Source: an uncultured Bacteroidales bacterium
Lineage (GTDB): Bacteria; Bacteroidota; Bacteroidia; Bacteroidales; UBA11471
Direction: 5' to 3'
Length of the DNA stretch: 39,414 bases
NCBI GenBank assembly: GCA_947589325.1
Contig: CANQAM010000002.1
Coordinates: 1-39,414 of the forward strand
Each line of letters opens with the position of its first letter. Within the stretch, counting starts at the first letter, position 1. Under the pieces are notes generated by a model. That model saw nothing but the letters and a program-made list of their open reading frames with translations. It was not told where the DNA came from and searched no databases. Below, one piece after another: positions 33,322 through 39,414 of this stretch. The position numbers and the translations under genes are program-made.

Positions 33322-35310
33322 TTAATAGTTATTACTCGTCGGCCGCAGGCACCAATGGTACATCATCAGCTGCGATACGTTATTTTTGCCGCGGTCGCTG
33401 GGGTCGGTGATGAGGTAGGCATCGTTGCTCGACTCGACACGTATGCGGAAATTTCCCTCTTCGGGAATAGTGACGATGGCTATTTCGTAACCGTCGGTAT
33501 CGTAGGCAACCGCCTTCTCGTCGAGCTCGATCCAGTCATCGGGGTCGAATCCTTCGGGATAGCCGGTGGAATATTTCCCGAAAAATTCCATATCGGAGGC
33601 ACCGCCGCGGTCGAAGTGGTAGTTGGAGCCCTGCGCCGCCATCGACATGTCTTTGATAAGCTCCTTGTCGTTGAAATAGATGCTCAGCGAATAGGTGAGC
33701 GAGTGTTTGAAGCCCATGCGCAAATGATATTCGCCGGCAGGAAGATTGCACTCCGTCACTTTGTTTGTGTTCTGATTGTAAAGCAGGCCGTCGTACTCGA
33801 CGCTGCACAGGTAATCTTCGGGTTTGACTCCCGCCTGAAATGCCTCTTCCTGCGCCTTGCGCGCCTCCAAAGCCGTGATGACGGCGGCGATGGAATCTGT
33901 CGGCTCCCCGAGAGCGGCGATAGAATCGCGCCGCTGTATGGAAAGCGTGAGGTCGTTCCCGATTTTTACCAACGTGTCGCCTACTGTTGCGGCATAAATG
34001 GCATCGGCAGTAGGTACGGCGGTAAGTACGTGGTAATACATGGTGGGCAGCGTTTCGGAGAGCGTGAACTCACTTTGAGCAGTTTGGAGTATCTGCGGAG
34101 CCTCCCAGTTTTTCCAGCGGAAATATCGGCTCTTTTCGGCGTCGGTTGCGGCGCCCCACAGATCATAAAAACGCGATTTCACCCGATAGATGACGATGTG
34201 ATTGGGAATTTTGAGATTGGAGAGGTAATAGGCGACACCGTTGCTCAGCGTGTCGATTTTTGTGGAGAAATCGACGGTCTGCACCGACGGCCGCCAGTTG
34301 GCGGCATCGATGCTTTTGTACGTTTCCATATCTAACACCGGATTGATAGTGTGCACATACCCGCCAACACAGGTGAAATCGGGAGCGCCGGCGTTTACTT
34401 CATCGGGCGAGAGCTTTCTGTCTACGAAGCATGCCTGCACAATCCACTTCTCGAATTTGGAGCTGTCGTCGGCGGTCGGCTCGCGGTTGAGCCATTCGGA
34501 AACGTGTACATAAGCATCTTTCAATGCCCTTTCTATCATCGCATTCGATGGGACGAACAGCGTGGAGGAATAATTCTCGGAACGCATGTCCCAATAAGGC
34601 AGACCGGTTTCGGTATAGCGGTCCATCAGCGTGTTGCGCACGGCAATCACCGAGTCGGAATAGACGATGTTTCCCATGTCGTCGAATCCATCGGGTGTGC
34701 TGTTTTCGCTGTCGAAATACGATTCTTCGTATTGTGCGACCAATTTTTTGAAAAGCGAATAGTTGTCGCCCAGCGAGTGTATGTATTCATACATCGAACG
34801 GCGCAGCTTGATGGTGCCGTTGATATAATAAATGTATCCGTTGTCGGCTTTCACCTTCTTTTCGATTTTGTAATCGTCGATATACGTGCCGTCTTCGCGT
34901 AGATGTACCCGTAGGTTTTTCCGGTCGTTGAGCGTCTGGTAACGGGTCTCGATGCCGAAATTCTGCGTCAGCTTGTCGGGCGAAAGGTAAATGTCGGATA
35001 TGCTGTTCTCGACGAAAGCCGAATCGTCGGTGATTACCGAGCGGTCGAAATGGTCGTTGTCGCAGACGATGAGGGTATAGGTGTCGTCGGCAGTGAGCGA
35101 CGACAAGATGCCGGTGTTCTCGAACAGGGCTTTCATGTCGGAAAGTTCGGGCTGTTCGCGAAGATAAGATGCCGCATCGCCCCGATATATTTCGATGTCG
35201 GACGATACGATGTCGTGCGCATCGAAATGTTCGTCCCACGTATCGGAACAAGAGACTGCCATTGCACATGCAGCCGTCCAAAAGAGTGTTGTAAATCTAT
35301 TGCTTTTCAT
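33322..35310 (-). CDS. Divergent fasciclin (FAS1)-domain lipoprotein with C-terminal beta-sandwich
   Basis: A 662-residue lipoprotein (lipobox MAVSC, Cys21, followed by SDTWDEHFD). Two divergent FAS1-like regions can be seen: about 45-180 (MKALFENTGILSSLTADDTY, TLIVCDNDHFDRSV) and about 185-345 (SLFKKLVAQYEESYF, STLFVPSNAMIERALKDAYV, GGYVHTINPVLDM). A linker with predicted helices (ALGEPTDSIAAVITALEARK) leads to a C-terminal jelly-roll-like domain from about 505 (CNLPAGEYHLRMGFKHSLTY). FAS1 domains mediate adhesion to proteins or polysaccharides. The gene starts 5 bases after the other FAS1 gene ends, so the two are probably made together and sit at the surface with the SusCD pairs. Confidence 0.75.
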   Translation of the reverse strand: MKSNRFTTLFWTAACAMAVSCSDTWDEHFDAHDIVSSDIEIYRGDAASYLREQPELSDMKALFENTGILSSLTADDTYTLIVCDNDHFDRSVITDDSAFVENSISDIYLSPDKLTQNFGIETRYQTLNDRKNLRVHLREDGTYIDDYKIEKKVKADNGYIYYINGTIKLRRSMYEYIHSLGDNYSLFKKLVAQYEESYFDSENSTPDGFDDMGNIVYSDSVIAVRNTLMDRYTETGLPYWDMRSENYSSTLFVPSNAMIERALKDAYVHVSEWLNREPTADDSSKFEKWIVQACFVDRKLSPDEVNAGAPDFTCVGGYVHTINPVLDMETYKSIDAANWRPSVQTVDFSTKIDTLSNGVAYYLSNLKIPNHIVIYRVKSRFYDLWGAATDAEKSRYFRWKNWEAPQILQTAQSEFTLSETLPTMYYHVLTAVPTADAIYAATVGDTLVKIGNDLTLSIQRRDSIAALGEPTDSIAAVITALEARKAQEEAFQAGVKPEDYLCSVEYDGLLYNQNTNKVTECNLPAGEYHLRMGFKHSLTYSLSIYFNDKELIKDMSMAAQGSNYHFDRGGASDMEFFGKYSTGYPEGFDPDDWIELDEKAVAYDTDGYEIAIVTIPEEGNFRIRVESSNDAYLITDPSDRGKNNVSQLMMYHWCLRPTSNNY

Positions 35311-35315
35311 GGCGT

Positions 35316-37103
35316 TTATTCAATAGGCGTAAATTTCACATAATCCCATAGCTGGTGGTAATCGTTGTTGGTTTTGGCATTGATGTCCATCATCTGACCT
35401 TTCAATGTATGTTTTTCGGAGTTTTCGAACTCGACGTTTCCCCATAACTCCACAGAGTATAGACCGTAGTTGTTAGCGGGCAATGTCACACCTTTATATA
35501 TGTATACATCGCTCGTTTCGTCATTGTCGAGAATGAATCGCGTGCGGCTGCCCCCGCCGCAAAAAGGTTTGAGCACCGAGTTCGCTCCGTAGAACAGTTC
35601 CACCTTGTAACGACCTTTGATAATGGTGGGGGATTCGAGCTCCACCCAGCCTCCATATCCGAGATTGAGCTCCAGCAGGTTGTTCATATAGGCGCCGTAA
35701 ATGTTTTCGGTGAGGTTGGTTTTGCTTTTGGATTTGCATTTGACGAATCCGATCTTTCTGTAAGAGCGGTAACCTCCGCTGACGGGGGTGGCAAGGTAGG
35801 TTTCGTCCTCGACGAAAGCCGATATGTTGCCGTAATCGCCGTCGGACTTGTCTTCGCTCAGGTCTAAGATATTGTCGCTGCTGGTGAGCGGCGAGGTGAA
35901 ATAGGCCCCGGAACTCGTGGCGGCTCCATACGCATTGACGAATGAAATGATTTCGGCCGTGTTGCAGAAGTCCCAAATAACGGTTACCGGTTCGGGCTCC
36001 CACACGGGCAGTATGTCGTCTATTTTGTGTATCACTCCGTTGTGGGCAGGCATATCGCTGCGTATGATATGTCCCCGTTTGTTGAACGTGTGTATGCCGG
36101 CGATGTCTTCGCAGGTTACTACCTGATAGGTGTATTCGGTGTCGAAGATGTTTATCTGCCCCTCTTCATCGAAGTGGAAGAAGTCGCTTATGTACTGGAT
36201 TTTGTCGAAGAAGTGATAGGCGATATAGCGGTAAAGCTCGTTGGTAGGCTCGGTGTAGTTGCTGCCGGCTCCGAGGTGGGAGCAGAGGTCATCGACAGAG
36301 TTGATGCCGGAGGCGGCAAATACTTCGTCGGGCACAGCCAGACAGGTGAAGTTGATTGCCGTTACAGAAAAACTGCCGTCGATGTTGTAGGTCGTATCGG
36401 CTTCTCGGGCAACGATTTTGTCGTAGCCGCACCGTTCTGCCGCTTCGATGAAAATGTTGTATTCGTCGTAGGGGCGGAGACGTTCGAGCACTGTTTCGGC
36501 GACCGGACGTATGACGTCGCCCATGATGAAGATTTCGCCGTTGGCGGTCTTCGTGGAAACGAAGTTTTCCAGCTTTGCCTGATTGTTCAGGTAGATGGAG
36601 TCGGTATTGTATATCGTGTTGTCGCGTTCGGCATCATCGACATCGGTAATGGTATAGCCGAATCCGGTCGAAAGATAGTTGTCGAATAAGGTCTGCCCCG
36701 GTATGTTTTCTCCGTTTTTGGCATAATTGGCAAGCATCTCGTCGGAGAGGGTATAGTTGTTGATGATATGTTGCTGTACGACGGCGCGGGCATATTCGCG
36801 GTCGAGTTCGGAAACGCTTTCCACCTCTTTCCATGCGAGAAATTCGCGCATGGCTTCGTTGGTGGGGCAGAAAACGATGGCCGTAGCATCGGCGTCGTTC
36901 AGGGCGTTATAGTAGTCGGCATATTTCAGCAATTCCACCCACAGCGAGAAGTCATCGCTGTTTTTCGACAAAACTGCGGCGCAGGTCATCTCCAATTCAT
37001 CGCCCGTATCGGTCAGATATGTCGTACCTTCGTACGGGTCTTTGCAAGAACCGAACAGGGCAATCAGTATCGATGTCAATAAAGAATACTTTTTCATAAT
37101 CAT
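35316..37103 (-). CDS. Fasciclin (FAS1)-domain lipoprotein with C-terminal beta-sandwich
   Basis: A 595-residue lipoprotein; ATG at 37103 or 37097, the latter giving MKKYSLLTSILIALFGSC (lipobox FGSC). The ATG at 37103 shares a base with the upstream susD stop (TGATG), a sign of translational coupling. FAS1 signatures are clear: ATAIVFCPTNEAMREFL, then VVQQHIINNYTL and EIFIMGDVIRPV (first domain, about 35-190); FTCLAVPDEVFAASGI, LYRYIAYHFF and HNGVIHKIDDILPV (second domain, about 200-365). A beta-sandwich from about 375 to the end (IIKGRYKVELFYGANSV, GLYSVELWGNVEFENSEKHT, LWDYVKFTPIE) resembles a ligand-binding module. It probably works at the surface with the two SusCD pairs around it. Confidence 0.85.
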   Translation of the reverse strand: MIMKKYSLLTSILIALFGSCKDPYEGTTYLTDTGDELEMTCAAVLSKNSDDFSLWVELLKYADYYNALNDADATAIVFCPTNEAMREFLAWKEVESVSELDREYARAVVQQHIINNYTLSDEMLANYAKNGENIPGQTLFDNYLSTGFGYTITDVDDAERDNTIYNTDSIYLNNQAKLENFVSTKTANGEIFIMGDVIRPVAETVLERLRPYDEYNIFIEAAERCGYDKIVAREADTTYNIDGSFSVTAINFTCLAVPDEVFAASGINSVDDLCSHLGAGSNYTEPTNELYRYIAYHFFDKIQYISDFFHFDEEGQINIFDTEYTYQVVTCEDIAGIHTFNKRGHIIRSDMPAHNGVIHKIDDILPVWEPEPVTVIWDFCNTAEIISFVNAYGAATSSGAYFTSPLTSSDNILDLSEDKSDGDYGNISAFVEDETYLATPVSGGYRSYRKIGFVKCKSKSKTNLTENIYGAYMNNLLELNLGYGGWVELESPTIIKGRYKVELFYGANSVLKPFCGGGSRTRFILDNDETSDVYIYKGVTLPANNYGLYSVELWGNVEFENSEKHTLKGQMMDINAKTNNDYHQLWDYVKFTPIE

Positions 37104-38656
37104 CAATTATAATAGGGGTTTTGCACCAACTGGTCGTTGGCGTCTAACTCTTCTTTGCTGATAGGAAGGAACAGGGCGTTGTCGTTTCCGAGTACGGTGC
37201 GCAGCCATGCTTCTCCGACTTGCCGGTTGTACGTAATGCAGTTGTCGATGAGGAACTCCGATTTGTACTTGTTGTCGTTCCTCCGTCCGAAACGCAGGAA
37301 ATCATACCATATTTTCCCTTCGCCCACAAGTTCCATTTTGCGCTCGTACAGTATTTTTTCGAGCATGGCTTCTTCGTCGAGCGATTCCACTCCTTCCGGG
37401 GTGGCGTTTGTTTCGATATCCAGATTCGAGCGCGTTCGTATCTGGTTTATCAATTGCATGGCTGCCACTTTGTCGTCGGTGTTTTCACCGCCGCTGCGCA
37501 GCACGAGCGCTTCGGCTTTCATCAGCATCACTTCGGCTACGCGGTAAATGATGAAATTGGGGTCGTAGTAGGTCGGCGTCCGTCTGTCGGAGAGCGTTTT
37601 CGAGCCCATGTATTTCCATACATACGAGTTGAATTCTCTTTCGCTTTTTATATAGAATCCTCCGTACGATGTCCGCACCGCTTCTTTGAATTCTGAAAGC
37701 GTCATTCTGTATTCATTTTTGAATTCCTGTGTCAGGGATTCGGAAATGACATATTCGCGATCGGCGTTGCTGTCGTCGAACAGAATGGGCAGCGTGTTGG
37801 TCTGGCCTTCCTCATAGTTCCATTGTACTTCGTAAATGGATTCGTTGCTGTTGCCCGGATTGAATATCGAGAACCAACTCGAATGGGTGGGCGTGGAGAG
37901 AAATTCGGGAGCGCCGGCTCTTTGGGCATTGAGTATGCCGTCGCAGTAAGTGATAGCTGCGTCATAATCTTCTGCCCACAAGCATACATCGGCGCCCAGC
38001 GCGTACAAAGCCCATTTGGTGCCGCGTCCTTTGGTCTCCCAGTTGGTGTCGAACGACTCTTTGGCGCCCGATGCCAGTCCCATACGTATGTCTTCGCGTA
38101 TTTGGGCGATGAGGGTGTCTTCGCTCGATTTCGGAATTTTCATCGAGAAAGAGTCGTCTTCATACGGCTCGGTAATCAGCGGCACTTCGCGCCAGTTGCG
38201 TACCAGATAGAAGTAGGCGAGCGCCCGCAGGAAGTAGGCTTCGCTCTGGTGCGACCGCATGACGGAGATGTCGTATGTGGCATCGCGCTCTTGGGCGCTC
38301 GGCGCATTTTTTATCACCGTGTTGGCAACGTTGATGATTTTGTAAAAACCGCCCCAGTCGCACAAACTTTTATCGGTAGGTTTTACCATAAACGATTGCA
38401 GGTTGGAATAGTTCTTTATGTTGTATATGCAGCCGGCGCGCAGTTCTCCATAGGGAATCAGGGTCGGAATCACCAAGTCGCGCAGGTAATAATATCCCGA
38501 CATCAATACCGATTCCACTTCTTCTTTGGTCTGCCAATAGGTGATGCTCGGCTGCGAATTTTCGGGATAGATTTCGAGCCACTCTTTGCACGAGCTTGCC
38601 GCGAACATCGCTCCGCAACTCAGTGTCAGTATGAGGTATTTGAAATTTCGTTTCAT
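37103..38656 (-). CDS. SusD/RagB-family surface lipoprotein (first pair of the FAS1 locus)
   Basis: A 517-residue lipoprotein (lipobox AASSC, Cys23, followed by KEWLEIYPEN). The family motifs are HQSEAYFLRALAYFYLVRNW followed by REVPLITEPY, EVMLMKAEALVLRSGGENTD and LYERKMELVGEGKIWYDFLR. It follows the partial susC after 15 bases and overlaps the start of the FAS1 gene by one base. It should be the lid for the transporter at 38672 onward. Confidence 0.95.
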   Translation of the reverse strand: MKRNFKYLILTLSCGAMFAASSCKEWLEIYPENSQPSITYWQTKEEVESVLMSGYYYLRDLVIPTLIPYGELRAGCIYNIKNYSNLQSFMVKPTDKSLCDWGGFYKIINVANTVIKNAPSAQERDATYDISVMRSHQSEAYFLRALAYFYLVRNWREVPLITEPYEDDSFSMKIPKSSEDTLIAQIREDIRMGLASGAKESFDTNWETKGRGTKWALYALGADVCLWAEDYDAAITYCDGILNAQRAGAPEFLSTPTHSSWFSIFNPGNSNESIYEVQWNYEEGQTNTLPILFDDSNADREYVISESLTQEFKNEYRMTLSEFKEAVRTSYGGFYIKSEREFNSYVWKYMGSKTLSDRRTPTYYDPNFIIYRVAEVMLMKAEALVLRSGGENTDDKVAAMQLINQIRTRSNLDIETNATPEGVESLDEEAMLEKILYERKMELVGEGKIWYDFLRFGRRNDNKYKSEFLIDNCITYNRQVGEAWLRTVLGNDNALFLPISKEELDANDQLVQNPYYN

Positions 38657-38671
38657 AATGCGACAGAGAAA

Positions 38672-39414
38672 TTAGAAGTTGATATTGAAACCGAACGAGA
38701 AACGGTGGCTGCGGGGTGTTTGAGCCTTGTCTTTTGCTATATCCGTTACTTTCGACGGCAGGGTTACTTCCGGGTCCTGTCCTTTGTATTTGGTGAATGT
38801 AAACAGGTCATAACCGGTAAGGAAAATATTTACGGAATTCATTTTTATTTTCTTGCAGATATTTTTTGGCAGCGAATAGCTGAGCGATAGCGTTTTCAAC
38901 CGCACGAACGAGCAATCTTCCACAAAGCGGTCGGAGCCCAGATAGTTCAGTCCGTAGTTGTAGAGGGCGCGCGGTATGTCGGTATTGTCGCCTTCGCTGC
39001 GCCAACGGTTGAGTACAGCGGTGCTTTGGTTGTCTTTGTTGTACATGGCTTCGGAGTCCATGCGGGCTTGATTGATGACTTTCTGCCCTGCACGATAGTG
39101 GAAGAATATGGTCAATCCCAACCCTTTGTACTTGACGTTTATGCCGCCGCCTCCGGTGAGCATCGGGTTGTAGTTGCCGAGATACACCACGTCTTTGCCA
39201 TTGATTTTGCCGTCGTGGTTGATATCTTCGTATTTGGCATCGCCCGGGTAGCAGACGTAAGTTCCGTTTTTCATCACGATGGGTTTGCCGGTAAGGTCGT
39301 ACATCACGTGGCCTTCGGAGTCGCGGGCGTAGGTGTCTTGTGTATTTTGATAGACACCCTTGTAACGGTAGCCGTAGAACGCTCCCACCGATACTCCCGA
39401 TTCGAGCCGCTGCA
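38672..39414 (-). CDS. SusC/RagA-family TonB-dependent receptor, C-terminal part (cut by window end)
   Basis: About 247 C-terminal residues are visible and the frame stays open to the window edge; the earliest complete codons read QRLESGVSVGAFYGYRYKGV. Barrel features typical of SusC are YLGNYNPMLTGGGGINVKYK, then VLNRWRSEGDNTDIPR, FVEDCSFVRLKTLSLSYSLP and NIFLTGYDLFTFTKYKGQDP, ending SFGFNINF. Signal peptide, plug and TonB box lie outside the window. It is the first visible gene of the seven-gene minus-strand locus and pairs with the susD 15 bases downstream. Confidence 0.93.
   Translation of the reverse strand, partial: QRLESGVSVGAFYGYRYKGVYQNTQDTYARDSEGHVMYDLTGKPIVMKNGTYVCYPGDAKYEDINHDGKINGKDVVYLGNYNPMLTGGGGINVKYKGLGLTIFFHYRAGQKVINQARMDSEAMYNKDNQSTAVLNRWRSEGDNTDIPRALYNYGLNYLGSDRFVEDCSFVRLKTLSLSYSLPKNICKKIKMNSVNIFLTGYDLFTFTKYKGQDPEVTLPSKVTDIAKDKAQTPRSHRFSFGFNINF

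Overview
The window is Bacteroidales-type chromosomal DNA. The signs are three SusC/SusD (RagA/RagB) outer-membrane uptake pairs, many lipoproteins with an acidic patch after the lipobox cysteine, promoters with the Bacteroidota -7 element TAnnTTTG, a fused MurF/alanine racemase, and four secreted proteins ending in type IX secretion system (T9SS) sorting-type domains. A T9SS-bearing gut or oral lineage such as Barnesiellaceae or a relative fits, but that placement is a guess.

Layout. 1-126: the end of a ferredoxin gene and its terminator. 189-2702 (-): a secreted leucine-rich-repeat protein built from two almost identical 371-codon halves. 2819-13860 (+): a five-gene operon of met-zincin protease, SusC, SusD, small T9SS protein and M6-type T9SS protease. 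It looks like a protein-degradation and peptide-uptake locus. 13913-13994 (-): tRNA-Leu(UAG). 14068-20221 (-): a compact housekeeping operon, glyS - lemA - FKBP lipoprotein - GSCFA protein - murF/alr. 20368-24906 (+): parC, an outer-membrane-like protein and an S41 protease lipoprotein. 25096-25735 (+): a higBA-type toxin-antitoxin pair preceded by two 48-bp repeats, each carrying a palindrome. 25877-39414 (-): a seven-gene uptake locus, in transcription order SusC (cut by the window edge) - SusD - FAS1 lipoprotein - FAS1 lipoprotein - SusC - SusD - large T9SS beta-helix protein.

How the parts work together. In the first uptake operon, a surface or periplasmic zinc protease and a T9SS-exported M6 protease would cut proteins outside the cell. 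The SusC/SusD pair would then import the peptides, as RagAB does in Porphyromonas. The second locus has no recognisable glycoside hydrolase, lyase or sulfatase. It combines two SusCD pairs with two fasciclin-domain surface lipoproteins and one secreted beta-helix protein, so its ligand is unknown. These two loci are the best candidates for unusual biology here.

Coding density is high and no gene-free stretch reaches 300 bases. The longest gaps are 24907-25095 (repeats and the higBA promoter), 20222-20367 (divergent promoter region) and 25736-25876 (terminator). I saw no transposase, integrase, CRISPR array, rRNA or replication origin. Residue numbers and motif positions were counted by hand; family names rest on motif recognition, not on a database search.
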